64,000 nt of DNA from Gemmatimonadota bacterium (GTDB lineage: Bacteria > Gemmatimonadota > Gemmatimonadetes > Longimicrobiales > Gaopeijiaceae), in NCBI GenBank assembly GCA_007121555.1, contig SKKH01000044.1:1-64000 (forward strand), given 5' to 3'. This document shows positions 1 to 10,397 of this stretch, piece after piece. A program made the position numbers and the translations under genes. The notes beneath the pieces were generated by a model. That model saw only the letters and a list, made by a program, of their open reading frames with translations, did no database searches and had not been told where the DNA came from. How positions within the stretch are numbered: the stretch's first letter is position 1; every line of letters starts with the position of its first letter.

Positions 1-248
1 CCCGTCCAGACCCGATCCACAGTGGCGCCGGCCATGAGTTCGGCCTCCTTCATGGCCTTCCGGATGGAATCGGTCGTCTCCTCGATGTGGGTCACCACTT
101 CCCGTCGAACCCCGGAGGTTCGGGCCTGTCCCACCCCCAGAATCCTGAGCTCGGGACGCCTCCGGCCTTCGCCCACGAGTTCGGCGATGAGCGCGGAGGT
201 CTTGGTGGCCCCTACATCCAATCCGGCAATGAGACTCGACCGCATCAT
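1..248 (-). CDS. ftsA: Cell division protein FtsA, N-terminal part (truncated by window edge)
   Basis: Reverse-strand translation MMRSSLIAGLDVGATKTSALIAELVGEG...; actin-like phosphate-1 motif; directly downstream of ftsQ with start/stop overlap. Confidence 0.85.
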   Translation of the reverse strand, partial: MMRSSLIAGLDVGATKTSALIAELVGEGRRRPELRILGVGQARTSGVRREVVTHIEETTDSIRKAMKEAELMAGATVDRVWT

Positions 249-994
249 CGGCTTCCATTGGGAGTAGCGAAACGAATTACGACCTGATCCTCGTACCTCA
301 GATCCACGACCTGGGGTGGGCCCTCAGCACTGCGCTCCAGGGCATCCTCAAGTACGCGCAGACCCTCCCGGAGGCGAGCTCCGGATACAGGAGGACGATA
401 CCGCATCGTGACCCTGGGATCTCCGAGGTGCATGAGTACGTCACCCCATGAATCCACCGCCAGTTCGGATGCCGTGGCGAGGAGGCCCGGATCCACCTCG
501 GCCAGTCGGTCCACCTCGCGGGACAGGAGTCGGATCTGGGAGGGAGTCAGCTCCACGCCAGCGTCCCATGGCGCCCGAAAGGGCTCGAGGAGGGGAAGGT
601 CGAGGCGATACCGGGTCGGATCGATGGGCAGGGCCCTCCCATCGCGGTCCACCGGAACCAGAATCGGGGTCCCGAGAAGGGCTACGGGCTCCCGCTCCGT
701 GATTCGGACCCTCAAGGTACCGGGAAGGCCTCGTTCCACCCGAGCGTCTTCGACGAGGGCATGCCGGCGGACCCGGCTGGCCAGGACTTCCAGATCACTC
801 CACACCGAGGTCGAGGGCGTCAGGGCGAGCATGGCTTCCACCTCCCCCGCCGTGAGGTATCTCTGACCCTCCACCTCCACCGTATCCACCCAGAAGAACT
901 CCGAGTCGGCCAGAAGCTCGGGAGCCGTCGTGGCACCGAGAGCGATGACCATGGTTACCAGAACCAGCAGGAGGACCTTCATACCCTTACGCAT
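245..994 (-). CDS. ftsQ: Cell division protein FtsQ (POTRA/FtsQ domain)
   Basis: Single N-terminal TM, POTRA-like VEVEGQRYLTAGEVEAML, position between murC and ftsA. Confidence 0.85.
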   Translation of the reverse strand: MRKGMKVLLLVLVTMVIALGATTAPELLADSEFFWVDTVEVEGQRYLTAGEVEAMLALTPSTSVWSDLEVLASRVRRHALVEDARVERGLPGTLRVRITEREPVALLGTPILVPVDRDGRALPIDPTRYRLDLPLLEPFRAPWDAGVELTPSQIRLLSREVDRLAEVDPGLLATASELAVDSWGDVLMHLGDPRVTMRYRPPVSGARLREGLRVLEDALERSAEGPPQVVDLRYEDQVVIRFATPNGSR

Positions 995-2399
995 GTGGCC
1001 CTCCCGTGTTCAGAATCTCCACGAGTCGCGGCCCCACCTCGGAGATCGACCCTGCGCCCATGAAAAGGCAGACATCGCCGGGAGCGAGCTCTCGAGAGAG
1101 GGCACGGTGCAGCGACTCGAGTGCCGTGTGAAGCTGCACCGAGGGAGCGCCGGCCTCCTCGGCGGAGCGGGCCACCAGCGCCCCATCCACCCCATCGATG
1201 GGCTTCTCCCGGGCGGGATAGATCTCCGTGACCCAGACCCGGTCGGCCAGAGCCAGGGCCTCGCCGAACTCACGGGCGAAATCCCTCGTCCGGCTGTAGA
1301 GATGGGGCTGGAACACCGCGACCAGACGGCGCGTGGGGAAGGAGGATCGGGCCGCCTCCAGCGCCGCCCTCAACTCGGTGGGATGGTGGGCGTAGTCGTC
1401 CACGATCCGGATCCCGCGAGGTTCGCCCAGGGTCTGGAACCGTCTCCGTACTCCGGAGAAGGCAGCGAGTCCCGTCCGGATGGCGTCCCAATCCACCTCC
1501 ATGGATCGGGCCAGCGCCGCGGCTCCCAGGGCGTTCCTGGCATTATGGATCCCAGGGATTCCCACCTGGAGGTGACCTCGGTCAACGCCCACTTCCCATA
1601 CCCGGAACCGGGAACCGTCCGCACGGCTTTCCAACGCCTCTCCACGAATCACACTGCCCGCTTGGAACCCGTAGCTGACCGGAGTCAGGCCTGTACCCTG
1701 AAGCATTGAGCCCGCGCCCGGATCGTCGGCACAGGCCACCACCGTACCCCCCGTGACCACCCCTCGGAGGAATTCGCGAAATCCCTCCCGGACGCCGTCG
1801 GCGCTCCCGTAGATGTCCAGGTGGTCGGCCTCCACGTTGGTGATCAGGGCGAACCGGGGTCGAAGCTGGAGGAAGGAACGATCGTATTCGTCCGCCTCCA
1901 CGACGAAGAGCTCCCCGCCGCCCGGATGCAGGTGGCCACCCCATCCCGCGACCTCCCCCCCCACGAAGCCGGTGGGCTCCAGCCCCGCGGCCTCGAGCAC
2001 ATGGGTGACCATGGCCGTGGTGGTGGTCTTCCCGTGGGTTCCCGCCACTGCGACGACCTGCCCCCGATTCACCCATGCCCCCAGGGCCTCCGCTCGCTTG
2101 AGGACCGGAATCCCGGCCGCCCTCGCCGCCTGGATCTCGGGATGGTCGGACGGAACCGCGGACGAGACCACGAGACCTCCGACCCCCTCCAGGTGACCAG
2201 GGTCATGACCCCGATGGACCCGAGCTCCCATCCGCTCCAACGTCCGGATGGAGTCTCCGGGCTGAAGGTCACACCCGGTCACGCGAGACCCACCCCGCAG
2301 GAAGGCTTCGGCCAGAGCGCACATTCCTGCGCCTCCCACCCCCATGAAGTGGATGGGACGGGGGTCGTCCACGGCCCAGGGGAGGGACGGGGCGTTCAC
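987..2399 (-). CDS. murC: UDP-N-acetylmuramate--L-alanine ligase
   Basis: IHFMGVGGAGMCALAEAF, VAVAGTHGKTTTTAMV, DDYAHHPTE; GTG start overlapping the murG stop. Confidence 0.95.
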   Translation of the reverse strand: MNAPSLPWAVDDPRPIHFMGVGGAGMCALAEAFLRGGSRVTGCDLQPGDSIRTLERMGARVHRGHDPGHLEGVGGLVVSSAVPSDHPEIQAARAAGIPVLKRAEALGAWVNRGQVVAVAGTHGKTTTTAMVTHVLEAAGLEPTGFVGGEVAGWGGHLHPGGGELFVVEADEYDRSFLQLRPRFALITNVEADHLDIYGSADGVREGFREFLRGVVTGGTVVACADDPGAGSMLQGTGLTPVSYGFQAGSVIRGEALESRADGSRFRVWEVGVDRGHLQVGIPGIHNARNALGAAALARSMEVDWDAIRTGLAAFSGVRRRFQTLGEPRGIRIVDDYAHHPTELRAALEAARSSFPTRRLVAVFQPHLYSRTRDFAREFGEALALADRVWVTEIYPAREKPIDGVDGALVARSAEEAGAPSVQLHTALESLHRALSRELAPGDVCLFMGAGSISEVGPRLVEILNTGGPHA

Positions 2400-3628
2400 G
2401 ACGCCTCCTCGGTCTGCGAGGGACCCATCTGAGTCGTCTCGGGGGTGGCGGTATCCGGGGCCGATGCCATCCCTCGGGGAGGAGGGGGAAGGAGGGCGGC
2501 GAGCTCCTCGGCTATCTCCCGGGCCGCATGGGGACGGCCTCGATCCCGGGCCCGGCGCGCCATCGCTTCTCTCGCCCGGGGATCCCGGGCCAGCGCCGTA
2601 ACACGCTCCCAGAGCAATCCCCGATCCAGAGTGTCCTCCTCCACGACCTCGGCGGCTCCGGCTTCGACGAGTGCGTGGGCGTTCGCCCGCTGATGATCGG
2701 CCGCCGCAGTGGGCAGGGGGACCAGGAGGGATGGAAGACCCCAGGCCTGGAATTCCGAGGTCGCCATGGCGCCGGCCCGGCTGACCGCCAGATCCGCCAG
2801 ACCCAGGGCGGAGCTCATCTCGTGGATGTACCCGACGGGTCGCACCCAGCCCGGCGATCCCAGCTCCGCCAGGGACGCCCGGATGTTCTGCACGTGACTC
2901 GGTCCCGTGGACCAGAGCAGCTGGAATCCGGGGTCGGAGGGGTTCGCACGAGACTGGGCTTCGATCCCCCTCAGGACCGCATCGTTGAGGGCCAGGGATC
3001 CCTGGCTTCCTCCCACCACCAGGATCACCGGTCGACCTGGATCCATGTCGAAGTGGCGCGCGGCCTCCTTCCGCTCCACCGCGCTCGGCGTCTGTACGGG
3101 ATTCCCCGACACCCGAGCGCGGGACCGGGCTCTGCGAGGGAGGTGGGCCCTGGCCTCCGGAAATGCCAGGTGAATCTGCCGACAGAATCTGGAGAGCACA
3201 CGGGTCGTGAGCCCGGGCACCGAGTTCTGCTCCTGGAGCACCAGCTTCACCCCCGTGAGGATCGCCATGATCCCAGCCGGTCCTCCGGCGTAGCCTCCCG
3301 TCACGACGACGAGCTCCGGGCGTCGCTCCCGAAAGAGTCCGCCGAGGAGGACCAGGGAACGGGCCAGGCCCCGGAGCACCGCGAGATTCGTCGCCAGTTG
3401 GGCCAGGACGCCCCCCCTCCGGAATCCCTCCACGGGAAGGAGGTGGTGGTCCACGCCTCGCCGAGGAAGAACCCGGGCCTCGATCCCGCGGCGCGCTCCG
3501 ACGAAAACGGCCTGCACATCGGGGCGAAGCGCCTCCAACGCGCCCGCAACCGCCAGCGCCGGGTAGAGGTGCCCCCCGGTCCCTCCTCCCGAGAAGATCA
3601 CAGTGGGTCCGCCGGAACGCTTCGTCAT
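2396..3628 (-). CDS. murG: UDP-GlcNAc transferase MurG
   Basis: MTKRSGGPTVIFSGGGTGGHLYPALAVAGAL; ATGA overlap with ftsW. Confidence 0.95.
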   Translation of the reverse strand: MTKRSGGPTVIFSGGGTGGHLYPALAVAGALEALRPDVQAVFVGARRGIEARVLPRRGVDHHLLPVEGFRRGGVLAQLATNLAVLRGLARSLVLLGGLFRERRPELVVVTGGYAGGPAGIMAILTGVKLVLQEQNSVPGLTTRVLSRFCRQIHLAFPEARAHLPRRARSRARVSGNPVQTPSAVERKEAARHFDMDPGRPVILVVGGSQGSLALNDAVLRGIEAQSRANPSDPGFQLLWSTGPSHVQNIRASLAELGSPGWVRPVGYIHEMSSALGLADLAVSRAGAMATSEFQAWGLPSLLVPLPTAAADHQRANAHALVEAGAAEVVEEDTLDRGLLWERVTALARDPRAREAMARRARDRGRPHAAREIAEELAALLPPPPRGMASAPDTATPETTQMGPSQTEEAS

Positions 3629-4842
3629 GCGCCGACTCCCATGGCGGACCGGATCCGCGACCCGGTCCCGGACCCCGCTCGCGCAAGGTCCACGGACCCC
3701 CGGGCCACGGCCAACAGGATTCCCACGCCGATGAGGATGACGAGGAGGTTGGAACGACCGTACGAGACCAGGGGAAGCGGGAGCCCCGTGGGCGGGAGCA
3801 GCCCCAACCCCACCCCCATGTGGAGCACGGCATGGAGGGCGATGAGGTTGGTGATCCCGATGGCCAGGAGCTGACCGAAGAGGTCCGGCGCACTGCGAGC
3901 GATCCGGAACCCCACCACCACGATGAGGAGGAAGGCCACGATCAGGAACCCCGCTCCGAGTAGTCCCCACTCCTCACCGATCATGGAGAAGATGAAGTCG
4001 TTGTGGGGCTCGGGAAGGAACCCGAACTTCTGCCGACCCTCACCGAATCCCACACCCAGGGCTCCCCCGGACCCCAGCGCCACCAGCGACTGATGCGCCT
4101 GATACCCTGCCGCCGCGGCGTGGCCGGCCACATCCTGGAAGGCCAGCATTCGGTCCTGCCGGAAGCCTGTGCCGAGCTGGGCCAGGGCCAGGGGAGCCAG
4201 AAGAATGGAGAGAAACACGAAGTGACCGATCCGGGCCCCGGCCGCGAACACGACCAGGGCGCCAAGCATGCCGATGACGAAGGCGGTGGAAAGGTCGGGC
4301 TGAAGGAGGACCGGGATCAGGATCAAGCCCCAGATGAGGAGGAAGGGCAGGAGCCCGCGAGAGAGGCTACGGAAGGCGTCCTGCTTCTTCACCGCGATGT
4401 GCGCGGTCCAGATGATCACCGCCAGTTTCGCGAACTCGGAGGGCTGAATGGTCACGCCCATGTCCAGCCACCGACGGGCCCCGTTGATCTCCGGCGCCAG
4501 CTCCCCGGTCCAGGGAAGGATCATGAAGACCAGGACGAGCCAGCTCCCGGCCACCAGAGGCCACGCAAGCGCCCGCCACCAGCCATAAGGCACGCGGGAG
4601 GCCGCCACCATGAGGATGAGCCCCCCAGCCGCTCCGGCGGTCTGTCGGAGCACGTAGTACGTGTCGGGAAGCCCCTGGCGCTGGGCCAGGAACGCCGAGG
4701 CGGAGTAGAGATTCACCAATCCGAAGCAGAGGATCAGGAGGGTGGCTCCCACGAGGACGGCCGGCTCCCATCCCGAAGGAAGCCCACTCTCCGCCGGCGG
4801 CGGGGATCCGGTGGGGGCCACATCGACCCGGGGCGGACTCAC
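3625..4842 (-). CDS. ftsW: SEDS peptidoglycan glycosyltransferase FtsW
   Basis: Multi-TM SEDS protein; NGARRWLDMG, PSEFAKLAVIIW, GLLPPTGLPLPLVSYGRSN. Confidence 0.93.
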   Translation of the reverse strand: MSPPRVDVAPTGSPPPAESGLPSGWEPAVLVGATLLILCFGLVNLYSASAFLAQRQGLPDTYYVLRQTAGAAGGLILMVAASRVPYGWWRALAWPLVAGSWLVLVFMILPWTGELAPEINGARRWLDMGVTIQPSEFAKLAVIIWTAHIAVKKQDAFRSLSRGLLPFLLIWGLILIPVLLQPDLSTAFVIGMLGALVVFAAGARIGHFVFLSILLAPLALAQLGTGFRQDRMLAFQDVAGHAAAAGYQAHQSLVALGSGGALGVGFGEGRQKFGFLPEPHNDFIFSMIGEEWGLLGAGFLIVAFLLIVVVGFRIARSAPDLFGQLLAIGITNLIALHAVLHMGVGLGLLPPTGLPLPLVSYGRSNLLVILIGVGILLAVARGSVDLARAGSGTGSRIRSAMGVGA

Positions 4843-6353
4843 GATCTCTCCTTCGAGCTGGAATCCTGGGAGCGGGCCCGGGCACGACCGTGAGCGAGTT
4901 CCGCGAAGCGCTCCCCTCGGGCCCGATAGTCCCGAAACTCGTCGAAGGAGGAGCAGGCGGGGGAAAGGAGGAGGACGTCCCCGCTCTGGGCCCGATCTGC
5001 CGCCACCGACACCGCCCGCTCGAACCCGCCGTCGACCCGCAGAAGGGTGAACGGGAAGGTTCCCTCGGCCTTCAACTCGCCTTCTAGGCGAACCGCGGCC
5101 TCCCCATACAGGACCACCACCCGGGCCCGGTTCGCCAGCGGCGCGACCATGGAGCCGAAGGTCTCGCCCTTGTCCTTTCCGCCGAGGAGCACGACTCCGG
5201 GGCGCTTCAGACTCTCCACGGCGCTTCGGGCCGCTTCCACGTTGGTGGCCTTGGAGTCGTTGACCCAGAGCACGCCGTCCAACTCCAGCACCGGCTCCAT
5301 CCGGTGGGGGAGAGGCTTGAAGCTGGCCAGCCCCTTCCCGATCGAGTCGACCGAGACCCCCGCCAGAGAGGCGGTCAGGGCGGCGGCCAGGGCGTTCATC
5401 ACATTGTGGTCTCCCAGCAGGGAGAGCCCGTCGACCTGTCCTACCGACACCTCACGGCCCGATGCCAGGCGCAGGGTCAGCTCCCGACCGACGAGGAAGG
5501 CCCCCGCGTCGGGGGTGGACCCCGGGTCCCGTTCCCCGGAGTCGACCGAGGAGGGTCCGCCAGGCTCATCCCGATCCGATGGATGCGCCCTGCCGTCTTC
5601 TCTGACCGGCAGGGTGTCGGACACGTCCAGCGCGAAGTAACACCGGCGTCCGGGCGCCTGGCCGGGAAGTGCCCGGACCGCGTCCATCCCACCGTTGAGC
5701 ACCCAGAGGCTCTCTGGGTTCGCATTCAGGAAGAGTCGCTTCTTGTCGGCGTAATAGCTTGCCAGGTCCGGATAGCGGTCCAGATGATCCGGAGCAAGCG
5801 AGGTGACCATACCGATGTCGGGTGTCAGCTCCTGGACCCCGGCGAGCTGGAAGGAGCTCAGCTCCAGGACGTACCACTCGGGAGGAGGATCCAGGAGGGC
5901 CAGCGCCGACGCGGCAGGCGCCAACTCCTCTCCCACGTTTCCCCCCAGGGCGGCGCGCAACCCTCCTGAGTTGAGGAGATGGGCCACGAGTGCGGCGGTG
6001 GTCGTCTTCCCGTTGGTCCCGGTGATGGCGATCAGTGAACCCTGGTAGAACCGTGCGGCAAACTCGGGCTCGGTGATCCAGGGCCACCCACCCTCATCGA
6101 GGTGACGGAGGACCGGAGAGTCCGGGGGGATTCCTGGAGATACCACAACCACCCCGGCCGTCTCGATCCGGGCCAGGTCGTGGGAGCCCAGCTCGACCCG
6201 GGCTCCCAGCTCTCGTAGCCCTCGTGCACGCTCCTGAGTCGCGGAGTCGGTGCGCAGTTCTGACACATAGACGTCATCTCCTTTGCTCAGGGCCAACCGC
6301 GCCGCGGCATCTCCGCTGGCGCCCAGCCCGAGGATGGCCACGCCCGCCTTCAT
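4839..6353 (-). CDS. murD: UDP-N-acetylmuramoyl-L-alanine--D-glutamate ligase
   Basis: MKAGVAILGLGASGDAAARL, ITGTNGKTTTAALVAHLL, NDSKATNVEAA; ATGA overlap with mraY. Confidence 0.95.
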   Translation of the reverse strand: MKAGVAILGLGASGDAAARLALSKGDDVYVSELRTDSATQERARGLRELGARVELGSHDLARIETAGVVVVSPGIPPDSPVLRHLDEGGWPWITEPEFAARFYQGSLIAITGTNGKTTTAALVAHLLNSGGLRAALGGNVGEELAPAASALALLDPPPEWYVLELSSFQLAGVQELTPDIGMVTSLAPDHLDRYPDLASYYADKKRLFLNANPESLWVLNGGMDAVRALPGQAPGRRCYFALDVSDTLPVREDGRAHPSDRDEPGGPSSVDSGERDPGSTPDAGAFLVGRELTLRLASGREVSVGQVDGLSLLGDHNVMNALAAALTASLAGVSVDSIGKGLASFKPLPHRMEPVLELDGVLWVNDSKATNVEAARSAVESLKRPGVVLLGGKDKGETFGSMVAPLANRARVVVLYGEAAVRLEGELKAEGTFPFTLLRVDGGFERAVSVAADRAQSGDVLLLSPACSSFDEFRDYRARGERFAELAHGRARARSQDSSSKERS

Positions 6354-7456
6354 CGGATCTTCAGAGTGCTGAAGGCGAGCATGGCGAAGAGGATCCCGAG
6401 GATCCAGAAGCGGATCACGACCCGGGTCTCGGGCCATCCCAGCTTCTCGAAGTGGTGATGGATGGGAGCCATGAGGAAGATCCTCCGCCCCTGGCCGAAG
6501 CGACGGCTGGTGTACTTGAACCAGCTCACCTGCAGCATCACGGAGAGGGCCTCGAGGACGAAGACTCCTCCCACGATGAGGAGGAGGAACTCGGCCTTGA
6601 GGAGGATGGCCATCACAGCGAGCCCCCCACCGAGCGCGAGGGAGCCGGTATCTCCCATGAAGACTTCGGCCGGGGGAGCGTTGTACCAGAGGAAACCCAC
6701 CGCCCCTCCCGCCAGCGCCGCGGCCACTACCGCCAACTCCCCGGCACCCGGGAGATACAGGAGACCCAGGTAGGCCGAGGTATCCACGCGGCCGATCAGG
6801 TAGGCGAAGACCCCGAAGGTCACCAGGGCGATGGCACACAGTCCTGCGGCGAGCCCATCCAGGCCGTCGGTGAGGTTCACCGCGTTGGACGAGCCGGAGA
6901 CCACCAGCGAGACGAATACGACGTACGCCGGGGCCCAGAACACAGCCACCCACTCGTCGAAGAAGGGCACCATGGTCCAGGTGGCCGGCACCGGATGGAT
7001 CGGACTCAACACCAGGAAGAGCCCCAGGCCGATCCCGAAGGAGAGCTGGCCCACCATCTTGTATCGGGCCACGAGTCCCCGGGACCGCCCCTGCACGACC
7101 TTCAGATAATCGTCCATGAAACCGATGGCCCCCATCCACAGCAGGGCCAGGAGGGTCAGGACGACGTACCAGTTCGTGAGCTCGGCCCACAGGAGGCTGG
7201 AGGTGGCCGCCGCAAGGACGATGAGGGTCCCCCCCATCGTCGGAGTCCCGGACTTCTTGAGATGAGTTTCGGGACCGTCCGTGCGGACCACCTGCCCGAC
7301 CCGGAGGTGGCTCAGCCAACGGATCGTGTAGGGACCGGCCACGAAGGCGATGAGGAGGGCCGTCACGACCGCTCCCGCCGACCGGAAGGTCAGATAGGTG
7401 AACAGGTTGAAGATGATGTGAACATCGGCCAGAGGGGGGAGGAGATGATACAGCAT
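6350..7456 (-). CDS. mraY: Phospho-N-acetylmuramoyl-pentapeptide transferase
   Basis: MLYHLLPPLADV..., GTPTMGGTLIVLA, NAVNLTDGLDGLA, PIHHHFEKLGWPE. Confidence 0.95.
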   Translation of the reverse strand: MLYHLLPPLADVHIIFNLFTYLTFRSAGAVVTALLIAFVAGPYTIRWLSHLRVGQVVRTDGPETHLKKSGTPTMGGTLIVLAAATSSLLWAELTNWYVVLTLLALLWMGAIGFMDDYLKVVQGRSRGLVARYKMVGQLSFGIGLGLFLVLSPIHPVPATWTMVPFFDEWVAVFWAPAYVVFVSLVVSGSSNAVNLTDGLDGLAAGLCAIALVTFGVFAYLIGRVDTSAYLGLLYLPGAGELAVVAAALAGGAVGFLWYNAPPAEVFMGDTGSLALGGGLAVMAILLKAEFLLLIVGGVFVLEALSVMLQVSWFKYTSRRFGQGRRIFLMAPIHHHFEKLGWPETRVVIRFWILGILFAMLAFSTLKIR

Positions 7457-8880
7457 CAGGCCTCCTCTCCGCTGGAGTCGTCGCCCGAGCCGTCCCCGAC
7501 CGGAGCGAAGGCCGCCTCGAACCGGGGCACCAGCGCTTCCAGTCTCATGCCCCGGGATCCCTTCAGAAGAACCAGCTCCCGGCCCTCGAGCCGGGGACGC
7601 AGTTGGGCCCACACGCTCGCCGTGTCCGGAGCCAGGAGAACTCGATGGTCGTCCTCCAGGTCGAGTTCACGGGCCGCCTCGGAGAAGGCCCCCACCACCA
7701 CGATCAGCTCCAGCGGGCCCTCCAGTGCCTCTTCGAGCACCTCCCTGTGAAGCGAGGGGCTCTGGGCTCCCAGCTCCAGCATGCTTCCCAGGACCGCCAT
7801 CCTGGGACCATCCCAGTTCACCGAAGCCAGGGTCTCGAGGGCCGCTCGAACCGACGGGGGATTCGCGTTGTAGCAGTCCAGGATGAGAGCGAGCCGACCC
7901 AGCCGAAGCCACTCCCCCCGGAGCCGCCCGGGCCTCTGGGCCTCCACTTCGGGAATCGCGGAGTCCAGCGAAACCCCAAGGTGGGTCGAGACCGCCAGGG
8001 CCAGGAGGGTGTTCCGGGCTCCATGTAGGCCGGGCAGCCCTGGCTCGATGGACCGACCCTGGAAGCGGAAGGAGATCCGGCCCGTGCGGTCGGGGCTACC
8101 CAGCTCACCTCGGAGCGAGTCGTCTGCACCCTCGGTGAAGCCGGCCACCTCTACATCCTCTCGGATCTCCCTGGCTCGACGAGGCAGGACCGGGGGGACA
8201 TCGGCGACGATGGCCGGCACGCCGGGACGAAGGTGGGTCAGTAGTGAAAGCTTCTCCTCGATCACCCCATCCAGGCTGCCAAGGCCTTCCAGATGGCTCT
8301 CTCCCACGTTCACCACGAGCCCCAGGTCGGGTTCGGCGATCCGGGCCAGGGTGGCGATCTCCCCGGGTTCGTTGGTTCCCAGCTCCACGATCACGGCCTC
8401 GGCGTCGTCCGGTGCAGCCAGGAGGGTGAGGGGAACGCCGATGCGATTGTTCAGGTTCGCGGAGGTGGCATGGACCCGAAGTGTCGACCCCAATGCGGCC
8501 CGGAGGAGCTCCTTCACCGTCGTCTTCCCCGAGGATCCGGTGAGGGCGACCACGGGGGCACTCAGGGCGCGTCGACGGAATCGGCCGAGCTGCCCGAGCG
8601 CGACCAGAGTATCCGGAACCGGATAGAGGGGGAGGACCTCGAGATCGGCTGTGCCCTCCCGGACCACGGCCCCTGCAGCGCCCTGGCGGGCGGCCTCGGC
8701 CAGGAATTTGTGGCCGTCGAAGGTCGGGCCCTCCAGGGCCACGAAGAGGGCACCAGGATCCAGCGTACGGGTGTCGGTGGACACACCCGTGAAGGAGAGC
8801 TCACGGGGCTCGACGACGTCTTCCAGGCCCAGGGCCCGAAGCACGCCGGCGTCGGTCCAGCGGAAGGGGGTCGACGTCAT
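7456..8880 (-). CDS. murF: UDP-N-acetylmuramoyl-tripeptide--D-alanyl-D-alanine ligase
   Basis: VVALTGSSGKTTVKELLRAAL, NLNNRIGVPLTLL, DCYNANPPSVRAALE. Confidence 0.94.
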   Translation of the reverse strand: MTSTPFRWTDAGVLRALGLEDVVEPRELSFTGVSTDTRTLDPGALFVALEGPTFDGHKFLAEAARQGAAGAVVREGTADLEVLPLYPVPDTLVALGQLGRFRRRALSAPVVALTGSSGKTTVKELLRAALGSTLRVHATSANLNNRIGVPLTLLAAPDDAEAVIVELGTNEPGEIATLARIAEPDLGLVVNVGESHLEGLGSLDGVIEEKLSLLTHLRPGVPAIVADVPPVLPRRAREIREDVEVAGFTEGADDSLRGELGSPDRTGRISFRFQGRSIEPGLPGLHGARNTLLALAVSTHLGVSLDSAIPEVEAQRPGRLRGEWLRLGRLALILDCYNANPPSVRAALETLASVNWDGPRMAVLGSMLELGAQSPSLHREVLEEALEGPLELIVVVGAFSEAARELDLEDDHRVLLAPDTASVWAQLRPRLEGRELVLLKGSRGMRLEALVPRFEAAFAPVGDGSGDDSSGEEA

Positions 8881-10397
8881 GGGGCCACCTCCAGTCCCAG
8901 GAGTTCACGGACCACCTTACGTTCATCGAAGTCCCGCACCTCGGTGCCGACCACCTGATAGGTTTCGTGGCCCTTCCCTGCCAGGAGGACCACATCTCCC
9001 TCCCGAGCCAGCTCCAGGGCCCGTGCGATCGCCTCGCGCCGATCCGTGATTCTCAGGTGCGAGGCGTTCCCCATGCCCGCGATGATGTCGTCGACGATGG
9101 CCTCCGGGTCCTCGGTCCGAGGATTGTCCGAGGTCACGATAGGCAGGTCGGCGCCCTGGGCCGCTACCCTTCCCATGAGCGGGCGCTTCTCCCGGTCCCG
9201 GTCTCCCCCTGCACCGAAGACCAGGATGAGCCGACCATGAAACAGGGGTTGCAGGGTCGCCAGAGCCTTCTCCAGGGCGTCGGGGGTGTGGGCGTAATCG
9301 AGGATGACGGGCACCGGTCCCCGGACCGTGACCTCCATGCGACCCGCCGGAGCCTGTACCTGACCCAGCGTCCGGGCCACATCGGAGAGTGGAATCCCCT
9401 GCATAAGGGTCGCCCCGGCCGCGACGAGGGCGTTCTCGACGTTGAACCTTCCCAGCAGGGAGGTGGTGACGGGAGCCTCCTCCTTCCCCTGACGGAGGGT
9501 GAACCGAGATTCCTGGGCCGAAAGGCTCACGTCGTGAGCCGTGAGGTCGGGATGGATCTCGACCGACGGCGGCCCGCTCAGTTCCACTCCCGCCACTCCG
9601 GTCCGGAGGAGCGGTCCCCGAAGCGCAGGAAGCTTCTGCCATGCAGGATCCATCCCGTTCACCACCACCCCGCTGGAATCGTCCCTCAGGAGCGTGAGGA
9701 GTCGGGCCTTCGCCTCCCGGTAGTCGTCCAGGGTCGGGTGGTAGTCCAGGTGATCCTGGGTGAGGTTGGTGAAGCAGGCCACGTCGACCGGAACGCCGTC
9801 GAGACGGCGCTGCTCCAGCGCATGGGAGGAGGCTTCGAGGGCGAGGGTCCGGACCCCTGCGTCGCGAAGGCCGGCCATCCGCTGGGCCAACTCCACCGGA
9901 CCCGGGGTCGTGAGGCCTCCGGAGCCTGGCACGGGACGTCCGTCGGGCCCCGTGACCCCCAGCGTGCCCAGGGCTGCCGCCGGCTCCCTGGGCGAGAGAA
10001 GTTGACGGACCAGGCCTGTCACGGTGGTCTTGCCATTGGTCCCCGTCACGGCCACGATCCGGAGAGCGTCGCCTGGATGACCGGCTGCGGCCTGGGCAAG
10101 GAGAGCTGCGGCGCGGCGACCATCCCGAACCCGGATCTGGGGCAGCTCGGAGGGCTCGCAGAACCGCTCCACCACCGCCGCACCTGCACCCCGCTCCAGC
10201 GCCTGGGGGAGAAAGTCGTGTGCGTCGGCGGCGCTTCCGGTCCAGGCCAGGAAGAGCTGGCCCTCGCGGAGGATACGCGAGTCCTGGGCGACCCCCGTAA
10301 CGGCAAGATCCTCCGGGGCTCGGGTCTCCAGGAGGAGTCCCGAGTCGCGAAGGATGGCCAGAAACGAGCGGAGCCGGAGAGGGGGTTCAGCCGCCAT
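8877..10397 (-). CDS. murE: UDP-N-acetylmuramoyl-tripeptide synthetase
   Basis: VAVTGTNGKTTVTGLVRQLL, ASSHALEQRR, NPRTEDPEAIVDDI; start chosen at MAAEPPLRLRSFL. Confidence 0.94.
   Translation of the reverse strand: MAAEPPLRLRSFLAILRDSGLLLETRAPEDLAVTGVAQDSRILREGQLFLAWTGSAADAHDFLPQALERGAGAAVVERFCEPSELPQIRVRDGRRAAALLAQAAAGHPGDALRIVAVTGTNGKTTVTGLVRQLLSPREPAAALGTLGVTGPDGRPVPGSGGLTTPGPVELAQRMAGLRDAGVRTLALEASSHALEQRRLDGVPVDVACFTNLTQDHLDYHPTLDDYREAKARLLTLLRDDSSGVVVNGMDPAWQKLPALRGPLLRTGVAGVELSGPPSVEIHPDLTAHDVSLSAQESRFTLRQGKEEAPVTTSLLGRFNVENALVAAGATLMQGIPLSDVARTLGQVQAPAGRMEVTVRGPVPVILDYAHTPDALEKALATLQPLFHGRLILVFGAGGDRDREKRPLMGRVAAQGADLPIVTSDNPRTEDPEAIVDDIIAGMGNASHLRITDRREAIARALELAREGDVVLLAGKGHETYQVVGTEVRDFDERKVVRELLGLEVAP

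Noticed and set aside
2528-3874. 448-aa plus-strand ORF antisense to murG/ftsW
   Set aside because: Composition artefact of high GC; the minus strand carries the conserved genes.
2400-3893. Upstream extension of the murC ORF (968 aa in the ORF track)
   Set aside because: The extension reads murG out of frame; the real murC starts at GTG 2399, where it overlaps the murG stop.
6354-7319. Upstream extension of the murD ORF (826 aa)
   Set aside because: Out-of-frame reading of mraY; the true start is at MKAGVAILGLG (6353).
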